A stretch of DNA of 64,000 bases from Caulobacter sp. NIBR1757 (GCF_027912495.1 NZ_CP115463.1:868001-932000); one strand, 5' to 3'; shown: positions 51,967 through 60,401, counted from the stretch's first letter. A program made the numbers and translations. Notes: a model not told the origin generated them from the letters alone.

Positions 51967-52545
51967 CTATCGATTGGCGCCCGGCGTCCACAGGACGTCG
52001 CCGGCGCCCTTGTCGTTGGCCCAGCGGCTGGCCACGAACAGCAGGTCCGACAGGCGGTTGAGGAATTTCACCGCCTCCGGGCTGACCACCTCGTCCTCCA
52101 GCGCCGCCAGCGCCACCGCCTCGCGCTCGGCCCGCCGACAGACGGTGCGGGCCAGGTGCAGGGCCGCCGCCGCCGGCGTCCCGCCGGGCAGCACGAAGCT
52201 GGTCAGGTCCGAGAGCTCGCCATTGAGCAGGTCGATCTCGCGCTCCAGCCGCTCCACCTGGCTGGCCAGGATGCGCAGCGGCTCCCAGGCCAGCTTTTCA
52301 CCGCGATCGGGGGTAGCCAGGTCGGCGCCGAGATCGAAGAGATCGTTCTGGGCGCGCATGAGAATGCCGTCGAGCACGGCGTCGCCGCCCGTGTGTAGCC
52401 GCACCAGCCCCAGGCAGGCGTTGGTCTCATCGACGGAGCCATAGGCTGCGACGCGCGGATGGGTCTTGGCGACCGGCTCGCCGCTGGCCAGCCGGGTCGT
52501 GCCGCCGTCACCCGTGCGGGTGTAGATCCTGTTGAGCGTCACCAC
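51967..52545 (-). CDS. Corrinoid adenosyltransferase, PduO/MMAB type
   Basis: A 192-residue enzyme that makes adenosylcobalamin from ATP and cob(I)alamin. It starts [23 protein letters not shown] and has the conserved [12 protein letters not shown] and [25 protein letters not shown] blocks. Adenosylcobalamin is needed for methylmalonyl-CoA and ethylmalonyl-CoA mutases, which fits the Mcd gene nearby. The start overlaps the HIG1 gene by 7 bases. Confidence 0.95.
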   Translation of the reverse strand: MVTLNRIYTRTGDGGTTRLASGEPVAKTHPRVAAYGSVDETNACLGLVRLHTGGDAVLDGILMRAQNDLFDLGADLATPDRGEKLAWEPLRILASQVERLEREIDLLNGELSDLTSFVLPGGTPAAAALHLARTVCRRAEREAVALAALEDEVVSPEAVKFLNRLSDLLFVASRWANDKGAGDVLWTPGANR

Positions 52546-52745
52546 AGCTGCTTGGTCCGCGTCCAGTAGGCCGCCACCAGCACCAGGACGGCGATGAACT
52601 GCATCAGCACCCTCAGCCGCATCAGCTTGTTGGAGTTCGAGCGGCCGAAGTCACCCCCGCGGAACAGGGCATAGAGCCCCAGACACAGGACGACGAAGAC
52701 CGCGATCAGGGCCGCCGGGATCAGGATGTCGAATATGTCGCGCAC
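52539..52745 (-). CDS. HIG1-domain small membrane protein
   Basis: A 68-residue protein with two membrane helices (ILIPAALIAVFVVLCLGLYALF and VLMQFIAVLVLVAAYWT) and the connecting NSNKLMRLRVLMQ, which matches the HIG1 domain. HIG1 proteins bind and tune cytochrome c oxidase in mitochondria and alphaproteobacteria. It overlaps the adenosyltransferase gene. Confidence 0.87.
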   Translation of the reverse strand: MRDIFDILIPAALIAVFVVLCLGLYALFRGGDFGRSNSNKLMRLRVLMQFIAVLVLVAAYWTRTKQLW

Positions 52746-52866
52746 GTCCGAGACTTAGCTCCGCTTGAGGGAAAGGCCATAAGGATTTCTCCTTACGTAG
52801 ACCATCCCGGTTGAAAGACGCGCGTTCGTCGCAATATGTTCAGTGACCACGTTCGGTGAGTGCAAT

Positions 52867-52907
52867 TGTCACATATCGGCCCAGAATGGGCCATGATAGC
52901 GGTGACA
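52867..52907. promoter_or_regulatory. Compound palindrome, probable operator
   Basis: Three nested pairs are visible: TGTCAC/GTGACA at the edges, TATC/GATA inside, and GGCCCA/TGGGCC around the central GAA. The whole spans 41 bases. It lies about 180 bases before the small gene at 53089 and 120 bases before the HIG1 gene. A TetR protein encoded at 53310 is a natural candidate to bind it. Confidence 0.55.
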
Positions 52908-52976
52908 TGGCTGGATTTGGTGAGTTTCGTTAACTGTACAATTTGTCTTGATCTCGTCGCAATGTGCCGCTAAACG

Positions 52977-52997
52977 CCCCCCCCCCCCCCCCCCCCC
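52977..52997. repeat. Poly-C tract of 21 bases
   Basis: An uninterrupted run of 21 C residues (G on the other strand). In bacterial promoters such tracts can change length by slippage and alter transcription, or fold as a G-quadruplex. The length in the real genome may differ, because such runs are difficult to sequence. Confidence 0.85.
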
Positions 52998-53088
52998 GGT
53001 CGTTGACGCCGGTTCGCTGAACATGATCGACCCCTTACCGCGGATCGGTTCAGCTCACGAAACAGCGGGAAGGCATGAGAGGCGCACT

Positions 53089-53313
53089 ATGGCAGCCATG
53101 CCTGCGCCGGCGGACAATTCGCCGGCCGATGAAATGAGTGACGCGTTGGCGGAAGTCCGTCAGCTGATCGCCGATCTGCGCGACGCCGCGCAGGACGGCC
53201 GTGAGCTGGCCCGCCGCTATTCCGAGATTTTGCAGAACGTAGTCGATGAGTACTGCGTTGAGTTTGAGCAGCGCGCCACCAGCGCCCTGACCCGTCTGGA
53301 GTCCATTCGATGA
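53089..53313 (+). CDS. Small helical protein upstream of a TetR gene
   Basis: A 74-residue protein from the ATG at 53089: MAAMPAPADNSPADEMSDAL followed by a continuous helix (VRQLIADLRDAAQDGRELARRYSEILQNVVDEY). No family is recognised. Heptad-like spacing suggests a coiled coil. The stop overlaps the TetR start by 4 bases (ATGA), so the two are coupled. Open sequence upstream of 53089 crosses the C-run and is not credible coding. Confidence 0.7.
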   Translation: MAAMPAPADNSPADEMSDALAEVRQLIADLRDAAQDGRELARRYSEILQNVVDEYCVEFEQRATSALTRLESIR

Positions 53314-53960
53314 ACCATATCCCGATGCGCGTGATTGCCTCCCCGGCCGTGCGTCCCGCCAAACCGACCCGTCGGGCGCTCGCCAAGCAGCGCACCCGTG
53401 AGAAGGTTCTGGCCGCCGCCCGCCAGCTGTTTACCGAGCGTGGCTACGAAGGCGCCACAATCCGTGACATCGCCAAGGCCGCCGGCATGTCGACCGGCGC
53501 CGTGTTCGCCAGCTTCGCCGACAAGAGCGAGCTGTTCGACGAAATTCTGGCCCAGGACTACGCCCTGCTCGGCGAGGCCATGCAGGACGCCGCCAATAAC
53601 GGCGAAACCGTCGAGAAGGCCCTGACCGACCTGTTCAGCGTCGCCTACCGCTTCCACATGGCCCAGCTGCCGCTGCTCCAGGCCGGCATCTCCGCCAGCT
53701 GGACCCGCAGCGAAGCCGGCGAGAAGCGCAACCGCGAGGCCCTGAAGCCCGTCATGACCATGGTCAGCGACACGCTGCGCCGCGGCGTCGAACGCGGCGA
53801 ACTGTCGCAGCGCGCTGACCTTCGGTTGATCGCTGGCGTTTTGTGGGACGTTTACCTTGCCGGTTATCGTCGGGCAGTGTTCGACGGCTGGACGGCAGAC
53901 GACCTGACCTCGCGTCTGTCGGATCAGATTAATCTGATCCTCGCCGGCGCGCGTACGTAG
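53310..53960 (+). CDS. TetR family transcriptional regulator (first)
   Basis: A 216-residue regulator. The HTH is at residues 30-70: RTREKVLAAARQLFTERGYEGATIRDIAKAAGMSTGAVFASFADKSELF, split here for length into its two halves KVLAAARQLFTERGYEGATI and AGMSTGAVFASFADKSELF. The ligand domain is all helical. A strong terminator follows. It is coupled to the small helical protein and is 76 bases from a second TetR gene. Confidence 0.93.
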   Translation: MNHIPMRVIASPAVRPAKPTRRALAKQRTREKVLAAARQLFTERGYEGATIRDIAKAAGMSTGAVFASFADKSELFDEILAQDYALLGEAMQDAANNGETVEKALTDLFSVAYRFHMAQLPLLQAGISASWTRSEAGEKRNREALKPVMTMVSDTLRRGVERGELSQRADLRLIAGVLWDVYLAGYRRAVFDGWTADDLTSRLSDQINLILAGART

Positions 53961-53975
53961 GACGACACAACGGAC

Positions 53976-54009
53976 AAGACGCCCCGACGGGACTCGGGGC
54001 GTCTTTTCT
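53976..54009 (+). terminator. Intrinsic terminator after the first TetR gene
   Basis: A 12-base stem, AAGACGCCCCGA (53976-53987) and TCGGGGCGTCTT (53994-54005), has a 6-base loop and runs into TTTT. It separates the two TetR genes into different transcripts. Confidence 0.93.
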
Positions 54010-54035
54010 ATCGGCGTAACCCCGGGGGAGCTCGT

Positions 54036-54671
54036 TTGGGGGTAAGGGACACACAGAAGGCCGCGACGCGCGAGAAGGTGCTGTCAGCGGCTCGCGATCT
54101 CTTCCACGAGATCGGCTACGACGAGACGACGATCCGCGCCATCGCGGATCGCGCCGGCGTGTCCGTGGGCAGCGTCTTCACCACCTTCAGCTCCAAGGCC
54201 GACGTGCTCAGCCAGGTGATGGCTGACCGGGTCGAGCCGCTGCAGGAAGAACTGACCCGGGTCCTGCCCTATCTGCGGGGATCGACCTGTGATCGGCTGT
54301 GCTCGATCTTCGCCATCCACTATGACTTCGAATGCCGACGGGTGAAGCTGTTCCTGGCCCACATCGCCGCCAGCTACAGTCCCTCACTGGAGGAGACGAC
54401 GACGCCGTTCGGCCGCAACGCCAGCTTCCAGGCGATGTTGCGCGAGACCCTGACCGACGGCATCACCCGCGGCGACGTCCACCCCGAGGCCGACCTCGAC
54501 CTGATCCTGCAGCTGCTGATCGCCGCCTACGCCTGGAACTACAGCCTCGCCGCCCAGCTGGGCGCCGACGCGGGGGCCCTGACGGCCCGCATGGACCGGC
54601 AGATCGAGCTGATCATGAACGGCGCCCGGCATCCGGTCGGGGCAGCGGGGGCTCAACTGGCGACCCAATAA
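54036..54671 (+). CDS. TetR family transcriptional regulator (second)
   Basis: A 211-residue regulator with HTH residues TREKVLSAARDLFHEIGYDE and TTIRAIADRAGVSVGSVFTT followed by FSSKADVL. The N-terminal domain resembles the first TetR while the ligand domain differs. The start is a TTG at 54036 with GGGGGAG upstream. It is convergent with methylsuccinyl-CoA dehydrogenase, 28 bases away, and could regulate acyl-CoA metabolism, as many TetR proteins do. Confidence 0.9.
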   Translation: MGVRDTQKAATREKVLSAARDLFHEIGYDETTIRAIADRAGVSVGSVFTTFSSKADVLSQVMADRVEPLQEELTRVLPYLRGSTCDRLCSIFAIHYDFECRRVKLFLAHIAASYSPSLEETTTPFGRNASFQAMLRETLTDGITRGDVHPEADLDLILQLLIAAYAWNYSLAAQLGADAGALTARMDRQIELIMNGARHPVGAAGAQLATQ

Positions 54672-54699
54672 TCCGGGCGACCGCCCGGCGAATCGGGCG

Positions 54700-56388
54700 C
54701 TAGTTCCCGTCTTCCAGCAGCCGGCGCGCGATGACCTGGGCCTGAATCTCGCCGGCCCCTTCGAAGATGTTGAGGATGCGGGCGTCGGCCAGCACGCGGC
54801 TGATCTCGTATTCCATGGCGAAGCCGTTGCCGCCGTGGATCTGCAGCGCGTTGTCGGCGGCGGCCCAGGCGACGCGGGCGGCGATCAGCTTGGCCATGCC
54901 CGCTTCCAGGTCGCAGCGCTTGCCCTCATCCTTCTGGCGGGCGGCGTAATAGGTCAGCTGGCGCACCCCCATCAGCTCGGCCGCCATCATCGCCAGCTTG
55001 TTGGCCACCCGCGGGAAGCCGAAGATCGGGCCGCCGAACTGCTTGCGGTCGAGCGCGTAGTTCAGCCCCAGCTCGAGCCCCCGTTGCGTGACGCCGACGG
55101 CGCGGGCGGCGGTCTGGATACGGGCGCTCTCGAAGGTGGCCATCAGCTGCTTGAAGCCCTGGCCGGGCGTGCCGCCCAGCAGGTTGGCGGCCGGCACGGT
55201 GAAGCCGTCGAAGCCGATCTCGTATTCCTTCATGCCGCGATAGCCGATGACGCCGATCTCGCCGCCGCTCATGCCGGGCGTCGGGAAAGGAGCGGCGTCA
55301 TCGCCGCGCAGCTTTGGGGCCAGCAGCATGGAGAGGCCGCGGTAGTCGGTGGTCTCCGGCTCGGTGCGGACCAGCAGGGTCATGACGTCGGCCCGGGCCG
55401 CGTGGGTGATCCAGGTCTTGTTGCCGGTCACGACATACTGGTCGCCCTGCAGCACCGCCCGGGTGCGCAGAGAGCCGAGGTCCGAGCCGGTGTTGGGTTC
55501 GGTGAAGACGGCGGTCGGCAGGATCTCGGCGCTGGCGATCTTCGGCAGCCATTCGGCCTTCTGATCGCCCGTGCCGCCGGTCAGGATCAGCTCGGCGGCG
55601 ATTTCCGAGCGGGTCGCCAGCGAGCCGACGCCGATCCAGGCGCGACTCAGCTCCTCGGAGACCACGCACATGGCCGTCTTGCCCATGCCCGACCCGCCGT
55701 ATTCCTCCGGAATGGTCAGGCCGAAGACGCCCAGGTCGCCGAGCTCGGCAACCAGCTCCAGCGGGATCAGCTCGTCGTTCAGGTGCCACTGGTGGGCGAA
55801 GGGGATGACCTTTTCCTCGGCGAAGCTGTGGAACTGGTCGCGGATCATCTCGAAGGTTTCGTCGAGCCCGGTATCCTCGACCGTCGCCTTGCCGCGCGCC
55901 TGGGCGACCAGCTGGGCCACCCGGCTCTTCACCGCCTGGCCGCCGCCCTCGTTGATGCAGCGGGACAGGGCGGGGGTGAACAGCTTCTGGATCGTCGCCT
56001 GGTCGGCGGTCAGGTCCCAGGGGCGGATCATCTCGCCCTGGTTCATCGGGATGCCGCCGATCAGCTGGTTGGCGTATTCGGCGAACAGCAGCTGGGCCAG
56101 CAGGGCCTCGGTCTCGCCGAACTTGCCGGCCGCCTCGAGGGCCGAGGCCCAGCCGGCGACCTGGGTCATCAGCTCGGCGTAGGAGGCGTACCAGCCGAAC
56201 CCATGCACGCTGTGCTGTTCGGCGTCGGCCAGCTTGCGATCGATCTTGCCGCCGGCGGTGATCTTCGCCTTCACCGCGCCCCTAGCCTCGGCCACGAAGG
56301 CCTGGGCCTCGCCGGCCGCATCGCGCAGAAGGCCGGTCAGGCCGTCCAGGATCAGGCTGTCTTCGGCGACGGTGGCGGCGGCGGTCAT
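54700..56388 (-). CDS. mcd: (2S)-methylsuccinyl-CoA dehydrogenase
   Basis: A 562-residue acyl-CoA dehydrogenase. A 150-residue N-terminal extension (HGFGWYASYAELMTQVAGWA, AGKFGETEALLAQLLFAEYA, IGGIPMNQGEMIRPWDLTAD) is typical of Mcd and absent from other dehydrogenases. The core has LTIPEEYGGSGMGKTAMCVV, VFTEPNTGSDLGSLRTRA, IHGGNGFAMEYEISRVLADA and ILNIFEGAGEIQAQVIARRL. Mcd oxidises methylsuccinyl-CoA to mesaconyl-CoA in the ethylmalonyl-CoA pathway of acetyl-CoA assimilation. The ATG at 56388 is preferred over one 19 codons upstream. Other genes of the pathway are not in the window. Confidence 0.85.
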   Translation of the reverse strand: MTAAATVAEDSLILDGLTGLLRDAAGEAQAFVAEARGAVKAKITAGGKIDRKLADAEQHSVHGFGWYASYAELMTQVAGWASALEAAGKFGETEALLAQLLFAEYANQLIGGIPMNQGEMIRPWDLTADQATIQKLFTPALSRCINEGGGQAVKSRVAQLVAQARGKATVEDTGLDETFEMIRDQFHSFAEEKVIPFAHQWHLNDELIPLELVAELGDLGVFGLTIPEEYGGSGMGKTAMCVVSEELSRAWIGVGSLATRSEIAAELILTGGTGDQKAEWLPKIASAEILPTAVFTEPNTGSDLGSLRTRAVLQGDQYVVTGNKTWITHAARADVMTLLVRTEPETTDYRGLSMLLAPKLRGDDAAPFPTPGMSGGEIGVIGYRGMKEYEIGFDGFTVPAANLLGGTPGQGFKQLMATFESARIQTAARAVGVTQRGLELGLNYALDRKQFGGPIFGFPRVANKLAMMAAELMGVRQLTYYAARQKDEGKRCDLEAGMAKLIAARVAWAAADNALQIHGGNGFAMEYEISRVLADARILNIFEGAGEIQAQVIARRLLEDGN

Positions 56389-56522
56389 GCAATGATCTCC
56401 CGGAATTCTTGTGCAGCGCACTCTATGTATCTCGCAAACGCACACAAGACAGCCGGCCGACGCATTATTTTACCGCTGCGGCCAACCAGCGGCTAGGTTC
56501 TCATAAACACCAGGGAGGCCCC

Positions 56523-57149
56523 ATGCTCACCGTCCACCACCTCAACGAAAGCCGCTCGCAGCGCATCCTCTGGCTGCTCGAGGAACTCGGCCTGCCCTAC
56601 GAGATCAAGTTTTACAGCCGCGACGCCACCACCCGCCTGGCCCCGCCGGAGCTGAAGGCCGTCCACCCGCTCGGCAAGAGCCCGGTGATCACCGACGGCG
56701 ACATGACGGTGATCGAGAGCGGCGCCATCATCGACTACATCATCCGCCGCCATGCGGACGGCCGCATGGCCCCAAATCCCTCGACCCCGGCCTTCGACCA
56801 CTATCAGCAGTGGCTGCACTATGCCGAGGGCAGCGCCATGCTGCCGCTGATGCTCAACATGTACGTCAGCCGGCCGGGGGAGGGCGGCGCGCCCCTGGCC
56901 CCGCGCATCGAGAGCGAGATCGCCAACCACCTCTCCTATGTCGAACAGAGCCTGGCCGGCCGTGACTTCCTGCTGGGTGGTGAGCCGACCGGCGCCGACG
57001 CCCAGATGAGCTTCATCCCCGAGGTCGCCAAGGCCATGGGCAAGCTGCCCAGCTATCCCAACATGGCCGCCTGGATCGAACGCATCCACGCCCGTCCCGC
57101 CTGGAAGCGCGGGCTGGAGAAGGGCGGGCCCTACGCGCTGGGAGCCTGA
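56523..57149 (+). CDS. Glutathione S-transferase
   Basis: A 208-residue GST with an N-terminal thioredoxin-like domain (MLTVHHLNESRSQRILWLLE, HPLGKSPVITDGDMTVIESG) and an all-helical C-terminal domain (ADAQMSFIPEVAKAMG, PAWKRGLEKG). The N-terminal Ser pattern SRSQRILWLLEEL is that of the phi/zeta-like GSTs in proteobacteria. GGGAGG lies upstream of the ATG at 56523. Its 3' end overlaps the convergent gene by 19 bases. Confidence 0.93.
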   Translation: MLTVHHLNESRSQRILWLLEELGLPYEIKFYSRDATTRLAPPELKAVHPLGKSPVITDGDMTVIESGAIIDYIIRRHADGRMAPNPSTPAFDHYQQWLHYAEGSAMLPLMLNMYVSRPGEGGAPLAPRIESEIANHLSYVEQSLAGRDFLLGGEPTGADAQMSFIPEVAKAMGKLPSYPNMAAWIERIHARPAWKRGLEKGGPYALGA

Positions 57150-57457
57150 CCGGTTTCGTACAGGCGTTCAGGCCAATGACCTGATCCGGCGGCCTCGCGG
57201 AGGTCGCCGACGGTCAGGCCGGTGGTATCGAACAGCACTGGCAGGGCCACGCCCTTGGCCTGTCGCTCTGCCACTACCTGGTTGACGGCGGGCGGGGGTC
57301 CGATACCGAACTCGATCTCGATGTCATCGACGACCTCGTTGATCAACAGGATGTGCAAGCCGATGTCCGCCAACCGCTCGTCCGCCGCGAACTTCCGGCG
57401 GCGGGCCGGAGGCAACTGGTCGTTGATCAGTCGCGAGACGGGGTCGAGATCGTTCAT
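57131..57457 (-). CDS. Small protein resembling a carrier-protein fold, unknown
   Basis: A 108-residue protein. The central part (ADERLADIGLHILLINEVVD, DIEIEFGI, and later LTVGDLREAA) has the helix pattern of acyl carrier proteins. The DSL motif with the phosphopantetheine Ser is not present; GLHI occupies that position. It lies between a GST and an alpha/beta hydrolase gene that overlaps it by 4 bases, so it belongs to that operon. The ACP resemblance is an impression and needs a structure comparison. Confidence 0.6.
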   Translation of the reverse strand: MNDLDPVSRLINDQLPPARRRKFAADERLADIGLHILLINEVVDDIEIEFGIGPPPAVNQVVAERQAKGVALPVLFDTTGLTVGDLREAAGSGHWPERLYETGQAPSA

Positions 57458-58230
57458 CCGAACGGGTCGTCCAGGTAGCCATCCAGGAAGTCGAACACCG
57501 TCGCCTTCAGCATGGCGTGCGGGATGGCGTTGAAGTGGTCGCAGCCCTGGACGGAGACCGCCTTGGCGCCCCGGATATGATCGGCCAGGCCCTGCGGATC
57601 GCCGGCCAGCGCGTCGCGACTGCCGGCGACGACCAGGGTGGGAACGCTGATGCCGAAGAGGTCGTCGGGGGTGAGGGTCACGCCCTCTGCGCGCGAGGCG
57701 GCGGCCAGGGCCATGCGGTCTTCGCCCTGCTCGTCGGCGAACTGGCGAAAGCTCCGCAGCATGGGCTCGGCGATCGTGGCCGGATCGTCGGCCTCCATGG
57801 CCTGGCCCATGGCGTCGTCCCCGGGTGAGGGGGTGAACAGCCGCTCGCCGATGCCGCCGACGGCCAGTTGGTCGATGCGGTCGCCGCGGGCGATGGCCAG
57901 GGACAGCGCCAGCCTCGCGCCCATCGAGTAGCCGACGACGTCGGCCCGGGCGACGCCGAGATGGTCCAGAAGCTCGGTCAGGTCGGCCAGCCGCCGGCCG
58001 GTGGCGTAGGAGGCCGGGTCATGCGGCTTGCCGCTGCGGCCGTGGCCGCGCGAGTCCGGGGCGATGACCCGCTGGCCGCGCCGCTCGAAGGCGGCGTACC
58101 AGCCGGTGCGCTTCCAGCCCTCGTCGCGATTCGAGGCGAAGCCATGCACCAGCAGCACCGGCTTGCCGTCGGTCACCCCGGCGTCGTCGTAGGAAATGGT
58201 GACGCCATCGCTGGCGGTGAACTCGGCCAT
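57454..58230 (-). CDS. Alpha/beta hydrolase
   Basis: A 258-residue hydrolase. The oxyanion region is VLLVHGFASNRDEGWKRTGW, DSRGHGRSGKP follows, and the nucleophile elbow is VGYSMGARLALS, with a Ser nucleophile. The acid is likely the Asp in VVAGSRDALAGDP and the base His in GCDHFNAIP. It is a general esterase/lipase-type fold without an obvious substrate. It overlaps the preceding VOC gene by one base. Confidence 0.92.
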   Translation of the reverse strand: MAEFTASDGVTISYDDAGVTDGKPVLLVHGFASNRDEGWKRTGWYAAFERRGQRVIAPDSRGHGRSGKPHDPASYATGRRLADLTELLDHLGVARADVVGYSMGARLALSLAIARGDRIDQLAVGGIGERLFTPSPGDDAMGQAMEADDPATIAEPMLRSFRQFADEQGEDRMALAAASRAEGVTLTPDDLFGISVPTLVVAGSRDALAGDPQGLADHIRGAKAVSVQGCDHFNAIPHAMLKATVFDFLDGYLDDPFG

Positions 58231-58604
58231 CAGCCCCCCTTGCCCGGTTCGAACAGTTCTATGGCATTCCCCGAAGGGTCTTCACACAAGGCCTGCGATC
58301 CCCCCGGACCGCTGACAATGGGCCCGCGGAAGACTATCCCGCCCTCGGTCATCCGCGCCACCATCCCGGCGAGGTCATCGACGACCAGCACGATGCGATT
58401 CCAGCCGCCCGGTCCGGGCTGCGCCCCGCTGTCCAGCGTCTTGCCGGCCGAGGAGGTCGGGCCCGCCAACCACAGGTCCTGGTCGCCGCGCACGACCACG
58501 GCCATGGCCGGGCCGAATCGCTGACGCACCTCGAAACCGAGCACGTCGGTGTAGAAGCCGACAGCCTCGGCTACATCGCGGACCAGATATCGCGCGGTCG
58601 CCAT
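58230..58604 (-). CDS. VOC family (glyoxalase-like) protein
   Basis: A 124-residue protein: MATARYLVRDVAEAVGFYTD, VLGFEVRQRFGPAMAVVVRG, RIVLVVDDLAGMVARMTEGG and EDPSGNAIELFEPG. These are the two beta-alpha-beta modules of the vicinal oxygen chelate fold. Metal ligands typical of glyoxalase I are not complete, so it may be a resistance or binding protein. It heads the three-gene operon with the hydrolase and the small protein. Confidence 0.9.
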   Translation of the reverse strand: MATARYLVRDVAEAVGFYTDVLGFEVRQRFGPAMAVVVRGDQDLWLAGPTSSAGKTLDSGAQPGPGGWNRIVLVVDDLAGMVARMTEGGIVFRGPIVSGPGGSQALCEDPSGNAIELFEPGKGG

Positions 58605-58695
58605 TCGGCGGTCCTCCCGGTGCGGACAGTGCCGACAGTGGCGGCCGGCGTCCATATACGGAATTTGAGTCGGGCAAGCTCCGTTCCCTGGCGCC

Positions 58696-59502
58696 CTAGC
58701 CGCCAATCGCCGCCTGAACCCTGAGCGCCTGCACCGTCTCGCGCACGTCGTGAACCCGCACGGCGGCGACGCCCGCCGCCGCGCCGGCCAGCGCCGCCGC
58801 CAGGGAGCCGCCCAGTCGGGCGTCGGCGTCCTTGCCCAACGGGTCGAGGGTGGCGATGAAGCGCTTGCGGCTGGCGCCCAGCAGGACGGGGTAGCCGAGC
58901 GCCACCAGCCGGGGCAGGGCGGCGAGCAGGGCCAGGTTGTGATCCACGGTCTTGCCAAAGCCGATGCCGGGATCGAGCCAGATCCTGTCGTGCGCCACGC
59001 CGGCGGCCATGGCCGCCTCTGCGCGCGCCAGCAGGAAGGCTTCGACCTCGCCCACGACGTCGTCGTAGCGGGGGTCATCCTGCATGGTGCGCGGCTCGCC
59101 CTTCATGTGCATCAGCACCACGTCGCAGCCGAGTTCGGCGGCGGTCTCGGGCGCGCCCGGAGCGGTGAGGGCGGCGACATCGTTCCAGATGGTCGCCCCG
59201 GCGGCGATGGCGGCGCGGGCGACGGCGGGCTTCATGGTGTCGATGGACAGGGGGACGTCGGCGCCGGCAAGGCCCTCGATGACCGGCCGGACGCGGGCGA
59301 TCTCCGCCTCGACGGACACCGCCGCGGCGCCGGGGCGGGTCGACTCGCCGCCGATGTCGAGGAGGTCGGCGCCGTCGGAGATCAGCTTGCGGCCATGGGC
59401 GACGGCGGCTGCCGTGCTGTCATGGCGCCCGCCGTCGGAGAAGCTGTCCGGCGTGACATTGACGATGCCCATCACCTTAGGGCGCTTCAGGTTTTCCCAC
59501 AT
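58696..59502 (-). CDS. folP: Dihydropteroate synthase
   Basis: A 268-residue TIM-barrel enzyme that joins p-aminobenzoate to hydroxymethyl-dihydropterin diphosphate in folate synthesis. Signature blocks are VMGIVNVTPDSFSDGG, ADLLDIGGESTRPGA, CDVVLMHMKGEPRTMQ, IWLDPGIGFGKTVDHNL, LLGASRKRFI and VRVHDVRETVQALRV. I chose the ATG at 59502; an earlier in-frame ATG gives 19 extra basic residues. It is divergent from the metallopeptidase gene, 57 bases away. Confidence 0.96.
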   Translation of the reverse strand: MWENLKRPKVMGIVNVTPDSFSDGGRHDSTAAAVAHGRKLISDGADLLDIGGESTRPGAAAVSVEAEIARVRPVIEGLAGADVPLSIDTMKPAVARAAIAAGATIWNDVAALTAPGAPETAAELGCDVVLMHMKGEPRTMQDDPRYDDVVGEVEAFLLARAEAAMAAGVAHDRIWLDPGIGFGKTVDHNLALLAALPRLVALGYPVLLGASRKRFIATLDPLGKDADARLGGSLAAALAGAAAGVAAVRVHDVRETVQALRVQAAIGG

Positions 59503-59559
59503 TTTTGAGTGATGCCGCGCGCGCGGCGATCCCGCAAGGAAGGGGCGAAGGGGATTCAT

Positions 59560-60396
59560 ATGAAACGCTTGCTTCTCGCCGCCACGCTGTCGCTCGGCCT
59601 GGCGACCTCATCCGCCGCCCAGACCCCGCCGCCGCGCATCCACCTGGCCCCGCCACAGTCGTTGTCGCCGCTGGCCGTCAGCCTCGACCAGTTCACCCGC
59701 GGCACCCTGCGGTTCGTCATCCTGCATGAGCTGGGGCATGGGCTGGTCGATCTCTACGACCTGCCGGTGCTGGGCCGCGAGGAGGATGCCGCCGACCGCT
59801 TCGCCACCTTCTGGATGTCGCCCGACAGCCAGGGCGAGGACGGCACCGACGCGGTGGCGGCCATGGAATGGTGGCTGGCCTCGGCCCGGCAGAGCGACAT
59901 CACCCGCGACCAGCTGCCCTGGTGGGATGAGCACGGCATGGACGAGCAGCGCGCCTACCAGATCGCCTGTCTGCTGTACGGCGCCTCGCCCCAGGACTTC
60001 GGGCCGCTGGCCGGGCGGATGGGCATTCCCGAACGCAGCCGCCAGCGCTGCCTGGGCGAGACGGCGCAGAACAACACCAGCTGGTCGAAGCTGCTCAAGG
60101 GCCAGGTCAGCCAGATGCATAACCTCGACGGCTATTTCACCAACCTGACCTACATGGAGCCGGGGCCAGGGACCCGGGACGCGGCGCAGATCGCCAGGCG
60201 CTACCGCATCCTCGAGGAGGTGCGGGAGATCATCCGGCAGTTCAGATACACCGACGTCAACACCACGGTGAAGCTGACCGCACGCGACTGCGGCGTGTCC
60301 AACGCCTTCTGGAACACGGAGACCGACGAACTGACGCTCTGCTACGAGCTGATCAACGAGGTCGCCGCCACCGGCGTCGCGGCGGGCTTCCACTGA
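59560..60396 (+). CDS. DUF4344-type secreted metallopeptidase
   Basis: A 278-residue protein with a signal peptide (MKRLLLAATLSLGLATSSAA). The mature part contains the zinc motif FVILHELGHGLVDLYDLPVLGREEDAADRFATF (HELGH with a downstream EEDAAD), split over more than 20 residues, and a C-terminal domain with two Cys pairs (ARDCGVSNAFWN and LTLCYELI). This is the DUF4344 metallopeptidase family; substrates are not known. The start ATG at 59560 has AAGGGG upstream. Confidence 0.87.
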   Translation: MKRLLLAATLSLGLATSSAAQTPPPRIHLAPPQSLSPLAVSLDQFTRGTLRFVILHELGHGLVDLYDLPVLGREEDAADRFATFWMSPDSQGEDGTDAVAAMEWWLASARQSDITRDQLPWWDEHGMDEQRAYQIACLLYGASPQDFGPLAGRMGIPERSRQRCLGETAQNNTSWSKLLKGQVSQMHNLDGYFTNLTYMEPGPGTRDAAQIARRYRILEEVREIIRQFRYTDVNTTVKLTARDCGVSNAFWNTETDELTLCYELINEVAATGVAAGFH

Positions 60397-60401
60397 GCCG
60401 G

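Larger units (their letters stand above)
52746..53088. other. Divergent regulatory region with palindrome and C homopolymer
   Basis: These 343 bases separate the leftward HIG1 operon from a rightward small gene and TetR gene. A compound palindrome occupies 52867-52907 and a run of 21 C residues occupies 52977-52997. The first part (52770-52975) is much lower in GC than the genes and carries several promoter-like motifs. No protein-coding gene is supported before 53089. Confidence 0.7.

Noticed and set aside
52948..53088. N-terminal extension of the small helical protein through the poly-C run
   Set aside because: It would encode consecutive prolines from the homopolymer, and the ATG at 53089 has a proper ribosome site.
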